The notes under the pieces are model-generated. The model was not told the DNA's origin. It did not search any database and worked only from the letters and a program-made list of their open reading frames with translations. DNA of 64,000 nucleotides. It comes from Thalassobaculum fulvum. Lineage in GTDB: Bacteria; Pseudomonadota; Alphaproteobacteria; Thalassobaculales; Thalassobaculaceae. Below are positions 34,795-43,185 of this stretch, piece by piece. The stretch lies in assembly GCF_014652915.1 (NCBI RefSeq), contig NZ_BMZS01000018.1, forward strand, positions 1 through 64,000. The letters run 5' to 3'. Both the position numbers and the translations under genes were made by a program. Each line of letters begins with the position of its first letter. Position 1 is the first letter of the stretch.

Positions 34795-35748
34795 TCAGGC
34801 GTGGGCCCGGCCGCCGGCATAGCGGCCGCCGAGCCGGAACGCGTCCAGGTAGGTCGGCAGCACGATCTCCAGCGGGGTCGGGTCGACGCCGAGGTCGGCG
34901 AGCGTCGACGCGCCCGGCGCCACCACGTTGTCCCGCTTCAGCAGCTCGATCTGGTCGCGGGTCAGCGGCGGCACCGGCAGCAGTTCCAGGACCGCCGCCT
35001 GCAGCGACGCCAGCCAGAACGGCACCGTCACCAGCGGCCGACGGCGGCGGATCTCCACCAGCATCAGCTCCAGCAGCTGCCGGAACGTATAGGTCGACGG
35101 GCCGCCGAGCTCGTAGGTCTTGCCGGCGGCCTCCGGGCGCTGCAGCGCGGCGATCGCCGCATCCGCGACGTCGTCGACATAGACCGGCTGGAACTTGTTG
35201 GCGCCGCCGCCGATCAGCGGCAGGAACGGCATCACCTGCGCCATCGCGGCGAACCGGTTGAAGAACGAATCGTTGGCCCCGAACACGATCGACGGGCGCA
35301 GGACGGTGGCGGCCGGGAACGCCGCACGCACCGCCGCCTCGCCGGCCGCCTTGCTGCGGGCGTAGGCCGAGCGGCTGTCGGCGTCGGCGCCGATCGCCGA
35401 GACGTGGACCAGGGCCCGGACGCCGGCGTCGGCGGCGGCCTTGGCGATGGTGCCCGGCGCGGTTGCCTGGACCGCGTCGAAGGTGTTGCGGCCGGACTGG
35501 TACAGGATGCCGACCAGGTTGATCACCATGTCGGCGCCGGCGACCGCGCGCGCCACCGCCGCCGGGTCGGTGACGTCGGCGCGCATCGGCGTGACCTGCC
35601 CGACGGCGCCCATCGGCTTCAGGAACTTCGCCTGCTCGGCGTCGCGGCACACCGCGTTGACCCGCACGCCCCGGGCGGCGAGTTCCCGCACGATGTTGCG
35701 CCCGATGAAACCCGAGGCTCCGAACACGGTGGCGAGCTGGCCCTGCAT
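34795..35748 (-). CDS. NDUFA9-like NAD(P)-binding epimerase (complex I-associated family)
   Basis: A 317-aa atypical SDR with GASGFIGRNIVRELAARGV at the N-terminus. The active site has Tyr/Lys in SAYARSKAAGE, and LRPSIVFGANDSFFNRFAA is highly typical of the NDUFA9 group. In mitochondria and some alphaproteobacteria this protein associates with respiratory complex I. In bacteria it may act in lipid or quinone-related metabolism. The C-terminal region (LLELLPVPPLTRDQIELLKR) fits as well. It is monocistronic, convergent with uppP and divergent from the tRNA gene. Confidence 0.9.
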   Translation of the reverse strand: MQGQLATVFGASGFIGRNIVRELAARGVRVNAVCRDAEQAKFLKPMGAVGQVTPMRADVTDPAAVARAVAGADMVINLVGILYQSGRNTFDAVQATAPGTIAKAAADAGVRALVHVSAIGADADSRSAYARSKAAGEAAVRAAFPAATVLRPSIVFGANDSFFNRFAAMAQVMPFLPLIGGGANKFQPVYVDDVADAAIAALQRPEAAGKTYELGGPSTYTFRQLLELMLVEIRRRRPLVTVPFWLASLQAAVLELLPVPPLTRDQIELLKRDNVVAPGASTLADLGVDPTPLEIVLPTYLDAFRLGGRYAGGRAHA

Positions 35749-35854
35749 GGCACCTTCCTCTCCGGCGGTGAGCGTGACGCAACGGCTTATAGTACAGCCG
35801 GGCGGTCGAGGGGGAGGAGGAATTCGCCAGTTTTGGACCGACGACGAAAACCCT

Positions 35855-35883
35855 TTGACAGCGGCGTGGGCCGCCACTAAATG
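35855..35883 (+). promoter_or_regulatory. Sigma-70-type promoter for tRNA-Leu
   Basis: TTGACA at 35855-35860, a 17-base spacer, then TAAATG at 35878-35883. The -35 is a perfect consensus and the start site would fall about 35 bases before the tRNA. This is the clearest vegetative promoter in the window. Confidence 0.7.
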
Positions 35884-35922
35884 TGCGCTCCCGTGACGGC
35901 GCCGACGGCGCCTCCGCAGCCT

Positions 35923-36009
35923 GCCCAGGTGGCGGAATTGGTAGACGCGCTAGCTTCAGGTGCTAGTGACCGTACGGTCGTGGAAGTTCGAGTCTTCTCC
36001 TGGGCACCA
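35923..36009 (+). tRNA. tRNA-Leu (anticodon CAG)
   Basis: An 87-base class II tRNA. Acceptor arms GCCCAGG and CCTGGGC pair fully and the CCA end is encoded. The anticodon stem CTAGC/GCTAG is perfect around TTCAGGT, with anticodon CAG at 35957-35959. The D-loop has GGTAGACGC, the long variable arm is present, and the T-arm has GTTCGAGTC. It closely resembles E. coli tRNA-Leu(CAG). It is followed 24 bases later by an RNase D-like gene. Confidence 0.96.
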
Positions 36010-36033
36010 TTCTCTCCCCGATAGGGTCGCGGC

Positions 36034-36645
36034 ATGACGGTGACGCTTCACCAGGGCGACCTGCCCGACGGACTCGACCTCGGCCCCGTCGTGGCCGTCG
36101 ACAGCGAGACCATGGGGCTGCGCCCGGTGCGCGACCGGCTGTGCGTGGTGCAGCTCTCGGCCGGCGACGGCAACGCCCACCTGGTGCAGTTCGCGCCCGG
36201 TTCCTACGACGCCCCGAACCTGCGCCGCCTGCTGGCCGATCCGGCGGTCCTCAAGCTGTTCCACTTCGCGCGCTTCGACGTCGCCGTGATGAAGGCGTTT
36301 CTCGGCGTCGACACCGCACCGATCTATTGTACCAAGATCGCCTCCAAGCTGGTCCGGACCTACACCGACCGGCACGGCCTCAAGGACCTGTGCCGCGAGC
36401 TGCTGGGGGTCGAACTCTCCAAGCAGCAGCAGTCGTCGGACTGGGGAGCGGCCGAGCTGTCGGCCGAGCAGCAGGCCTACGCCGCCTCCGACGTGCTGCA
36501 CCTGCACGCCCTGAAGGACAAGCTGGACGCCATGCTGGCCCGCGAGGGCCGGGCCGCGATCGCCGCCGACTGCTTCCGGTTCCTCGGCACCCGCGCCGCC
36601 CTCGACCTGATCGGCTATGCCGAAGAGGACATTTTCGCGCACTGA
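36034..36645 (+). CDS. RNase D-like 3'-5' exonuclease
   Basis: A 203-aa DEDDy exonuclease containing only the catalytic domain, without HRDC domains. The four acidic residues appear in VAVDSETMGL (Asp, Glu), HFARFDVAVM (Asp) and YAASDVLHLHAL (Tyr..Asp). CTKIASKLVRTYTDRHGLKD is characteristic of the short alphaproteobacterial form. It likely trims RNA 3' ends, and the tRNA gene immediately upstream hints at co-transcription. The lptC gene follows on the same strand. Confidence 0.92.
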   Translation: MTVTLHQGDLPDGLDLGPVVAVDSETMGLRPVRDRLCVVQLSAGDGNAHLVQFAPGSYDAPNLRRLLADPAVLKLFHFARFDVAVMKAFLGVDTAPIYCTKIASKLVRTYTDRHGLKDLCRELLGVELSKQQQSSDWGAAELSAEQQAYAASDVLHLHALKDKLDAMLAREGRAAIAADCFRFLGTRAALDLIGYAEEDIFAH

Positions 36646-36737
36646 CGTTCCGGCAGCCGGCTCCCGACACCACCTGACCGGACGGAATGCCGCGCCGGCT
36701 ACCCGCCGGCGCAGCGACGCGGTATAAGCTCAAGCGA

Positions 36738-37439
36738 ATGATTCAGCGAGCCAATCAGCGAGTCCAGGCGACCGTGGCGACCACAGATCCGAGCGTCACC
36801 GCCCCCGCCGAGCGCCGGCAGCGCCCGGCGGCCCGGCGATCGTTCGCCACCGCCCGGTCGAGCCGCCTGGTGGCGGCGATGAAGATGCTGCTGCCGGCGA
36901 TCGCGCTGTGCCTGATCGCGCTGGTGGTGGTCTGGCCGCAGCTCCTGCAGGACCCGATCGACACGATCGGCGGCAAGCGGATCTCGTCGTCCGACGCCGA
37001 CACCCTGCGGGTCGCCAATCCGCGCTTCGTCGGCGTCGACGAGAAGGACCGCCCGTACGAGATCATCGCCGCCTCGGCCCGCCAGGAGAGCGAGTCCGCC
37101 GACGCCGTCTATCTGGACAGGCCGCAGGCCGACATGATGACCGAGAGCGGCGCCTGGATCACCTTGACCGCCGGCAGCGGCGTGTGGCACAAGCGCGTCG
37201 AGACGGTCGACCTCGGCGGCGGCGTCGCCGTGTACCACGAAGCCGGCCACCAGCTCGCGTCCGACACCGCCCGCGTCAACTTCGGCGACGGCTCGGCGAC
37301 CAGCGACACACCGACCACCGGCCAGAGCCCGACCGGCAACGTCACCGGCGAGGGCTTCCGGCTGTACGACCGCGGCGCCCGCGTGGTGTTCACCGGCAAG
37401 GCCAGGGCGGTGCTGTACGGCTCCGGGACCGGCGGATGA
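36738..37439 (+). CDS. lptC: LPS export protein LptC
   Basis: A 233-aa inner-membrane-anchored periplasmic protein of the LptBFGC-A bridge. A basic cytoplasmic N-terminus of about 50 residues precedes a single transmembrane helix MLLPAIALCLIALVVVWPQL. The periplasmic LptC beta-jellyroll follows (RVANPRFVGVDEKDRPYEI, AWITLTAGSGVW). Alphaproteobacterial LptC is longer than the E. coli form, as here. Its stop codon overlaps an in-frame ATG of lptA, so the two are coupled. Confidence 0.92.
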   Translation: MIQRANQRVQATVATTDPSVTAPAERRQRPAARRSFATARSSRLVAAMKMLLPAIALCLIALVVVWPQLLQDPIDTIGGKRISSSDADTLRVANPRFVGVDEKDRPYEIIAASARQESESADAVYLDRPQADMMTESGAWITLTAGSGVWHKRVETVDLGGGVAVYHEAGHQLASDTARVNFGDGSATSDTPTTGQSPTGNVTGEGFRLYDRGARVVFTGKARAVLYGSGTGG

Positions 37440-37462
37440 CGGCCGGTCCGGGAGTGTCCTTC

Positions 37463-38269
37463 ATGTCCGTTCGCCGCGCCGCCCTGCTGGCGGCGCTCCT
37501 GCTCGCGGCGGCGGCCGGGCCGGCGGCCGCCCAGCTGCTGCAGGGCACGGGCGACGGCAACGTCCCGGTCACCGTCGAGGCCGACCAGGGCATCGAGTGG
37601 ATCCGCGATTCCAAGGTCTACGTGGCGCGCGGCAACGCCAAGGCGACCCGCGGCGACACCGAGGTGACCGCCGACAGCCTGACCGCCCACTACCGCGAGA
37701 AGCCGGACGGCACCTCGGAGATCTTCCGGATCGTGGCCGAGGGCAACGTGGTGATCGCCACCCCGCGCGAGCGCGCCACCGGCGACAAGGCGGTCTACGT
37801 GCTGGACAAGGCCCTGGTCAGGCTGACCGGCCGCGACCTGCAGTTCCGCAACGCCCAGGACCTGATCACCGCGCGCGAGAGCCTGGAGTACTGGCAGGAG
37901 AAGCACGTCGCGGTGGCCCGCGGCGACGCCACCGCCATTCGCGACAACCAGCGGATCCGGGCCGACCTGATGACCGCGTTCTTCGCGGAGGACAAGCAGG
38001 GCAAGACCGCCCTCCAGCGCGTCGAGGCCGACGGCAATGTGGTGATCACCACGCCGCAGGAGGTCGCCCGCGGCAACGAAGGGGTCTATAATGCGCTCAA
38101 GGGGACGGCCACGCTGAACGGGAACGTGCGGATCACGCGCGGCAAGAATCAGCTCAACGGCGAGCGTGCGGTGGTCAACCTCAACACCGGCATCAGCCGC
38201 CTGTTGCCCGGCGGCAAGGACGGCGGCCGGGTCAAGGGGTTGTTCACCCCGGGCACGACGCCGAATTGA
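37463..38269 (+). CDS. lptA: LPS transport periplasmic protein LptA
   Basis: A 268-aa exported protein. Signal peptide is MSVRRAALLAALLLAAAAGP with cleavage after AAA/Q. The mature part is an OstA/LptA jellyroll that bridges LPS across the periplasm (TVEADQGIEWIRDSKVYVAR, DKAVYVLDKALVRLTG, RIRADLMTAFF). GGGAG lies upstream of this ATG. An earlier ATG at 37436 overlaps the lptC stop and would add nine residues before the signal peptide. lptB follows 52 bases later. Confidence 0.93.
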   Translation: MSVRRAALLAALLLAAAAGPAAAQLLQGTGDGNVPVTVEADQGIEWIRDSKVYVARGNAKATRGDTEVTADSLTAHYREKPDGTSEIFRIVAEGNVVIATPRERATGDKAVYVLDKALVRLTGRDLQFRNAQDLITARESLEYWQEKHVAVARGDATAIRDNQRIRADLMTAFFAEDKQGKTALQRVEADGNVVITTPQEVARGNEGVYNALKGTATLNGNVRITRGKNQLNGERAVVNLNTGISRLLPGGKDGGRVKGLFTPGTTPN

Positions 38270-38321
38270 CCGGCGCCGGAGTGACCGGCACCGGGAACGA
38301 ACGGAGAGGAGCGCTCGACGC

Positions 38322-39122
38322 ATGACCGGTCGCGAGGAGGATGCCACGGCCACGCCGGGTCCGCGCCCGCGCCTGGTGAAGACCTCCGACGGCCGGACGC
38401 CGGACGGGCTGGCGGCCCGCAACATCGGCAAGCGCTTCAAGAAGCGGCCGGTGCTGCGCGACGTGTCGGTCAACGTGCGGCGCGGCGAGGCGGTCGGCCT
38501 GCTGGGCCCGAACGGCGCCGGCAAGACCACCTGCTTCTATGTCATCACCGGCCTGATCTCGGCGGATTCCGGCTCGGTCACCCTGGACGGGCACGACATC
38601 ACCGACCTGCCGATGTATCGCCGCGCCCGGCTCGGCATCGGCTACCTGCCGCAGGAGGCCTCGATCTTCCGCGGCCTGACCGTCGAGCAGAACATCCGGG
38701 CGGTGCTGGAGGTGGTGGAATCGAACGCCAACCGGCGCGACGCCATGCTGGACGACCTGCTGGCCGAGTTCTCGATCAGCCACCTGCGGCGCACCCCCGC
38801 CCTGGCCCTGTCGGGCGGCGAGCGCCGGCGCGTCGAGATCGCCCGCGCGCTGGCCTCGCAGCCGCACTTCATCCTGCTCGACGAGCCGCTGGCCGGCATC
38901 GACCCGATCGCGGTCTCGGAGATCCGCGACCTGATCTCGCACCTGACCGATCGCGGCCTCGGGGTGCTGATCACCGACCACAACGTCCGGGAGACGCTCG
39001 ACATCGTGGACCGCGCCTACATCCTCCATGACGGCATGGTGCTGATGGAAGGGGCGCCGGATGACATCGTCGCGCACCGCGACGTCCGGCGCTTCTACCT
39101 CGGAGAGCGGTTCAGCCTCTGA
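38322..39122 (+). CDS. lptB: LPS export ABC transporter ATP-binding protein LptB
   Basis: A 266-aa ATPase that powers LPS extraction from the inner membrane. Walker A is GLLGPNGAGKTTCFY, the Q-loop is in YLPQEASIF, the ABC signature is LALSGGERRRVEIARALA and Walker B is FILLDEPLAGIDP. The His switch is in ITDHNVRE. The first 25 residues are an extra N-terminal extension. A GGAGAGGAG site lies upstream. rpoN follows 12 bases later, the classic proteobacterial order. Confidence 0.97.
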   Translation: MTGREEDATATPGPRPRLVKTSDGRTPDGLAARNIGKRFKKRPVLRDVSVNVRRGEAVGLLGPNGAGKTTCFYVITGLISADSGSVTLDGHDITDLPMYRRARLGIGYLPQEASIFRGLTVEQNIRAVLEVVESNANRRDAMLDDLLAEFSISHLRRTPALALSGGERRRVEIARALASQPHFILLDEPLAGIDPIAVSEIRDLISHLTDRGLGVLITDHNVRETLDIVDRAYILHDGMVLMEGAPDDIVAHRDVRRFYLGERFSL

Positions 39123-39134
39123 CGGATGTAGCCG

Positions 39135-40700
39135 ATGGCGCTTTCGCAACGGCTCGATCTTCGCCACTCGCAATCCCTGGTCCTGACGCCACAGCTGCAG
39201 CAGGCGATCAAGCTGCTGCAGCTCAACAACCTGGAGCTGACCGAGTACGTCGAGGGCGAGCTCGCCCAGAACCCGCTGCTCGAGCGGGACGACGGCGAGG
39301 GCCCGGCCACCCTGGAAGCGGTCGAGCGCGACAACCTGCTGCGTCACGAGAGCGAGGAACCGGCCGAGCGGGTGCGCGACACCGCCGAGCGGGCCGCCAA
39401 CGAGACCCTGCCGAACGCCGCCGAGGACCCCAGCGACGTCGACTACGACAACAACTGGGGCAGCGCCGGCATCGAGGAGAGCGACGGCGTGGCGGCGATG
39501 GGCGCCGGTGCCGGCGAGCTGGCCGGCTGGCGGAGCACCGGCGGACACGGCGGCGACGGCGACGAGTTCGGCCTCGAGCACACCCTGTCCGAGACCAAGA
39601 CCCTGCGCGACCACCTGCTGGACCAGATGGCGATCGAGATCGCCGACCCGGCCGACCGGCTGATCGCCGCCCACCTGATCGACATGGTCGACGCCGCCGG
39701 CTACCTGTCCGGGCCGGTCGAGCCGCTGGCCGAGCAGCTCGGCTGTTCGCCGGACGACGTCGAGCGGGTGCTGGAACGCCTGCAGCGCCTGGACCCGGCC
39801 GGGGTGTTCGCCCGCGACCTCAAGGAATGCCTGGCGCTGCAGCTGCGCGACCGCAACCGCTACGACCCGTGCATGGAGGCGCTGCTCGCCAACCTGCCGA
39901 TGCTGGCCCAGCGCGACTTCGCCGGGCTGCGGCGCGTGTGCGGCGTCGACGACGAGGACCTCGGCGAGATGATCGCCGAGATCAAGTCGCTGAACCCGAA
40001 GCCGGGGGAGGCGTTCGAGCCGCCGCTGGACCAGCCGGTGGTACCGGACGTGATCGTGCGGCGCGGCCCCGACGGCGGCTGGGCGATCGAGCTGAACACC
40101 GACACCCTGCCGCGGGTGCTGGTCAACAACGCCTATTTTTCCGAGGTCTCGGGCCGGACCGCCAAGGACAAGAAGGCCAAGGAGTACCTGTCGGACTGCC
40201 TGCAGTCGGCGAACTGGCTGGTCCGCTCGCTGCACCAGCGCGCCACCACCATCCTGAAGGTGGCGACCGAGATCGTGCGCCAGCAGGGCGGCTTCCTGGA
40301 GCACGGGGTCCAGCACCTTCGGCCGCTGGTGCTGCGCGACATCGCCGACGCCATCGGCATGCACGAGAGCACGGTCAGCCGGGTGACCAGCAACAAGTTC
40401 GTGGCGACCCCGCGCGGCATCTTCGAGCTGAAGTACTTCTTCACCGCGGCGATCGCGTCGGCCGGCGGCGGCGAGGCGCATTCCGCGGAGGCGGTGCGCG
40501 ACCGCATCAAGCGGCTGATCGACGCCGAGCCCCCTTCCGCGGTACTGTCCGACGACCGCATCGTCGAGCTGCTGCGGGCCGACGGCGTGGATATCGCGCG
40601 CCGGACGGTCGCCAAGTACCGGGAAGCGTTGCGAATCCCGTCCAGCGTCCAGCGGCGCCGCGAGAAGGCGATGCTGGTGGCCCTTCCGGCACGCGGCTGA
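39135..40700 (+). CDS. rpoN: RNA polymerase sigma-54 factor
   Basis: A 521-aa sigma factor for nitrogen- and enhancer-dependent promoters. Region I is the Gln-rich LVLTPQLQQAIKLLQLNNLE. An acidic region II follows at about 55-150. The core-binding domain and HTH (IADAIGMHESTVSRVTSNKF) are intact. The C-terminal RpoN box is ARRTVAKYREAL. It sits between lptB and hpf as in other proteobacteria. GltDB and nitrogen control are likely targets in such bacteria, though no -24/-12 site was found in this window. Confidence 0.97.
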   Translation: MALSQRLDLRHSQSLVLTPQLQQAIKLLQLNNLELTEYVEGELAQNPLLERDDGEGPATLEAVERDNLLRHESEEPAERVRDTAERAANETLPNAAEDPSDVDYDNNWGSAGIEESDGVAAMGAGAGELAGWRSTGGHGGDGDEFGLEHTLSETKTLRDHLLDQMAIEIADPADRLIAAHLIDMVDAAGYLSGPVEPLAEQLGCSPDDVERVLERLQRLDPAGVFARDLKECLALQLRDRNRYDPCMEALLANLPMLAQRDFAGLRRVCGVDDEDLGEMIAEIKSLNPKPGEAFEPPLDQPVVPDVIVRRGPDGGWAIELNTDTLPRVLVNNAYFSEVSGRTAKDKKAKEYLSDCLQSANWLVRSLHQRATTILKVATEIVRQQGGFLEHGVQHLRPLVLRDIADAIGMHESTVSRVTSNKFVATPRGIFELKYFFTAAIASAGGGEAHSAEAVRDRIKRLIDAEPPSAVLSDDRIVELLRADGVDIARRTVAKYREALRIPSSVQRRREKAMLVALPARG

Positions 40701-40751
40701 AGCCGTGCCGGGGACGCATGGCCGACCAGGGAGGGTGGCATTTATCGCGAC

Positions 40752-40780
40752 TTGACGCCGGTGCCCCGCACGACTAGGTT
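40752..40780 (+). promoter_or_regulatory. Putative sigma-70 promoter for hpf-ptsN
   Basis: TTGACG at 40752-40757, 17-base spacer, TAGGTT at 40775-40780, within the 204-base gap after rpoN and about 125 bases before hpf. The -35 is good and the -10 moderate. It would give hpf and ptsN a transcript independent of rpoN. Confidence 0.45.
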
Positions 40781-40904
40781 CCGCGGCCTCGCGCGCGGGA
40801 TCCCGAAAAGGGGCGCGCGGCCGTCTCCAACGGGGAGAGAGCCTCTTTCGACCGGGTCGCGTCGACCCCATGTCGGAATGTGGGACAACCACACGGACAG
40901 AGCG

Positions 40905-41486
40905 ATGAAGATTTCGGTCCAGGGCAAGCAGCTCGACGTGGGCGATGCGCTGCGCGAGCGCATCGAGACGACGGTCGAGCAGATCGCCGCCAAGTACTTC
41001 GCCAACCCGATCGACGCGACGGTGACGCTGTCGCGCGAGGGCTCGGAGCTCCAAGCCGACATCAACGTGCACATCGGCAAGGGCATCTCCGTGACCTCCG
41101 AGGGCAGCAGCAACGACGCCCACACCGCTTTCGACGCCGCCGCCGAGCGCATCGACAAGCAGCTTCGGCGCTACAAGCGGCGCCTGCGCGACCACCACCG
41201 CGGCCACAACGGCGAGGCGGTTCCGGCGGCCCAGTACGTGCTGGCGGCCGAGGCCGAGGAGGGCCCGGAGCCGGAAGGCGGCGACGGCTGGGAGCCGGTC
41301 GTGGTCGCCGAGATGGAGACCAACATCGAGATGCTCACGGTCGGCGAGGCCGTGATGCGCATGGATCTGGCCAGCGCGCCGGCTTTGATGTTCCGGAACC
41401 GGGCGCATGGCGGGCTGAACATGGTCTACCGCCGGCCGGACGGAAACGTCGGCTGGGTCGACCCGCCGAGCCCCTCCCAGAGCTGA
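40905..41486 (+). CDS. hpf: Long-form ribosome hibernation promoting factor
   Basis: A 193-aa protein that dimerises idle ribosomes into 100S particles. The N-terminal domain (KISVQGKQLDVGDALRERIE to about residue 105) is the ribosome-binding RaiA/HPF fold. A linker rich in Glu and Pro at about 110-140 joins it to the C-terminal dimerisation domain (AVMRMDLASAPALMFRNRAH, GGLNMVYRRPDGNVGWVDPP). The two-domain layout marks the long form. Position between rpoN and ptsN is standard. Confidence 0.95.
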   Translation: MKISVQGKQLDVGDALRERIETTVEQIAAKYFANPIDATVTLSREGSELQADINVHIGKGISVTSEGSSNDAHTAFDAAAERIDKQLRRYKRRLRDHHRGHNGEAVPAAQYVLAAEAEEGPEPEGGDGWEPVVVAEMETNIEMLTVGEAVMRMDLASAPALMFRNRAHGGLNMVYRRPDGNVGWVDPPSPSQS

Positions 41487-41545
41487 CGACGACACGACAC
41501 CGCCGGCGTCGGGACGCGCCGGACGGCGAAAGGACGATTGCAGCG

Positions 41546-42010
41546 ATGGATATCACGGACTTGATCTCAAGCGACGCGATCATTCCCACGCTCCGGGCGC
41601 CGAGCAAGAAGCAGGCGCTCCAGGAGTTGGCCCGCAAGGCGAGCGAGCTGACCGGCATCGAGTCGCGGGAGATCTTCGACGTCCTGCTGGAGCGCGAGCG
41701 GCTCGGCACGACCGGCGTCGGCCACGGCATCGCCATCCCGCACGGCAAGCTGGCCAAGCTCGACCGCCTGTACGGCGTGTTCGCCCGCATGGAGCAGCCG
41801 ATCGACTTCGACTCGATCGACGACGAGCCGGTGGACCTGCTGTTCCTGCTGCTGGCGCCGGAGAGCGCCGGGGCCGACCACCTGAAGGCGCTGGCCCGGG
41901 TGTCGCGGCTGCTGCGCGACCGTACGGTGTGCAACAAGCTGCGCGGCTGCGAGAGCCGCGACGCGATCTACGCCCTGTTCACCGACACCACCGCCAGCCA
42001 CGCCGCCTGA
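41546..42010 (+). CDS. ptsN: PTS IIA-like nitrogen regulatory protein
   Basis: A 154-aa EIIA-Ntr protein of the nitrogen phosphotransferase system. The phosphorylated His66 lies in GVGHGIAIPHGKL. The flanking LLERERLGTTG and DLLFLLLAPESAGADHLKAL are typical. It regulates potassium and nitrogen responses by protein contacts rather than sugar import. It is the last gene of the lpt-rpoN-hpf-ptsN block. Palindromic repeat copy C begins 22 bases after the stop. Confidence 0.95.
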   Translation: MDITDLISSDAIIPTLRAPSKKQALQELARKASELTGIESREIFDVLLERERLGTTGVGHGIAIPHGKLAKLDRLYGVFARMEQPIDFDSIDDEPVDLLFLLLAPESAGADHLKALARVSRLLRDRTVCNKLRGCESRDAIYALFTDTTASHAA

Positions 42011-42031
42011 GGCGGCTGTCCGCGGAAGCCC

Positions 42032-42232
42032 GTCGCTTCGTGGGTCCCGGCTCTCCGCGACTGCATCGCTACGGCCGGGATGACGTCCAGTTGGGGGACG
42101 CCGCCCTTTCGCACATCGCGCCGAATCATGATGTCGCCGCCAGCGGCCAATCCGCGATCATCACCTTTCCTGACGTCATCCCGGACGGACGCGCGCCAGC
42201 GTGGCCGATCCGGGACCCACGAGGCGACGGAC
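42032..42232. repeat. Dispersed palindromic repeat, copy C
   Basis: Left arm GTGGGTCCCGGCTC then CCGGGATGACGTCCAG; right arm TGACGTCATCCCGGACGG then CCGGGACCCACGAGG. It belongs to the GGGATGACGT subtype, shared with copy F. At about 200 bp it is the longest copy, with a less GC-rich loop. It separates the convergent ptsN and DUF1150 genes. Confidence 0.85.
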
Positions 42233-42257
42233 GGAGGATGAGCAGCCGCCGCCACCC

Positions 42258-42467
42258 TCAGTGGACGCTGACCGGCTCCAGGTCGTTCTGGCGGATGGCG
42301 AGGCGGGCGAGTTCCAGGCTCGGGAAAACCGTGACGCCGGTCCCGTCGGCGGTGTGCACCGCGAACCGCATCTCGTGCTCGATCTCGACCGGCTTGACGT
42401 AGGCGATCTGGTTGACGCCCAGGGCGGCCAACGCTTCCGGGCTGATCCGGCGGATACTGTCGTTCAT
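42258..42467 (-). CDS. DUF1150 family protein
   Basis: A 69-aa protein matching the small alphaproteobacterial DUF1150 family (PEALAALGVNQIAYVKPVEI, HTADGTGVTVFPSLELARLA). It follows the Hsp20 gene by 100 bases on the same strand, the usual pairing in alphaproteobacteria. A role linked to heat stress is inferred only from that pairing. Start at MNDSIRRISP after GAGGAGGTGACG. Confidence 0.88.
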   Translation of the reverse strand: MNDSIRRISPEALAALGVNQIAYVKPVEIEHEMRFAVHTADGTGVTVFPSLELARLAIRQNDLEPVSVH

Positions 42468-42567
42468 CGTCACCTCCTCTGCCCGGTCCCTCAGACCCGG
42501 AGCATTCGGTACGTCTGGATATGGGCCCCGCACCGGCGGCAGCCCGCGGGATGTCGGCCGGGGGATG

Positions 42568-43026
42568 TCACTCGGTTTCCGGCGTGACGTCGATGGTCCG
42601 GCTCTTGGCCTTCTTGTCCGCCCCGCGGATCTCGATGGTGTGGACCTTGGTCTCCGGGACCGGGCGGACCAGGTCGATGTGCAGCAGGCCGTTGTCGAGT
42701 TCGGCGCCCTCGACCCGGATGCCCTCGGCGAGCACGAAGGTGCGCAGGAACTGGCGCGCCGCGATTCCGCGGTGCAGGTAGATGCGGCTGTCGTCGTCGG
42801 CCTGCCGGCCGCGCACCACCAGCTGGTTGTCCTCGATCTGCACGCTCAGGTCGTCCATCGAGAACCCGGCCACCGCAAGGGTGATCCGCAGGCCGTTCTC
42901 GGAGGTCTGCTCGATGTTGTAGGGCGGGTAGCCGTCCGCCTGGGCCTTCTGCACCCGGTCCAGGGCGCGCTCGAAATGATCGAAGCCCAGCAGCAGCGGC
43001 GAATTGAACAGTGACATACGCGACAT
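42568..43026 (-). CDS. Hsp20-family small heat shock protein (IbpA-like)
   Basis: A 152-aa ATP-independent holdase. The alpha-crystallin domain spans about residues 38-135 (YNIEQTSENGLRITLAVAGF, GIAARQFLRTFVLAEGIRVE, LDNGLLHIDLVRPVPE). N-terminal MSLFNSPLLLGFDHFERALD is typical of class A rhizobial sHsps. GAGGAG lies 6 bases before the ATG at 43026; another ATG three codons later is possible. I found no ROSE-type U-rich thermometer in the short leader. Confidence 0.93.
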   Translation of the reverse strand: MSRMSLFNSPLLLGFDHFERALDRVQKAQADGYPPYNIEQTSENGLRITLAVAGFSMDDLSVQIEDNQLVVRGRQADDDSRIYLHRGIAARQFLRTFVLAEGIRVEGAELDNGLLHIDLVRPVPETKVHTIEIRGADKKAKSRTIDVTPETE

Positions 43027-43086
43027 CGGCGTCTCCTCACGCGAGCGAGAACCCCAACACTCGACCCGCGGCGTGCGGCGCCGAAT

Positions 43087-43115
43087 GCGGACCGCTCCGC
43101 GAGGCCGCGGTCCGC
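43087..43115. terminator. GC-rich stem-loop between the trypsin-like and hsp20 genes
   Basis: GCGGACCGC-N11-GCGGTCCGC, a perfect 9-bp stem. It is 71 bases past the stop of the leftward protease gene and about 60 before the hsp20 start. No T-run follows on the transcribed strand, so termination is uncertain. It could also act in the hsp20 leader. Confidence 0.4.
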
Positions 43116-43185
43116 ACGCCGTAGAATTTGGTGAGGCGGCGGCGCCCGGTCAAGAGAGCGTTGCGGCAGGCCCCCGCAGGCCGCG

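Noticed and set aside
38244-41495. A 1083-codon open frame antisense to lptB-rpoN-hpf
   Set aside because: It mirrors real genes in extremely GC-rich DNA, where the antisense frame rarely contains stops. Its Arg/Gly/Asp-rich composition has no domain and the sense genes are certain.
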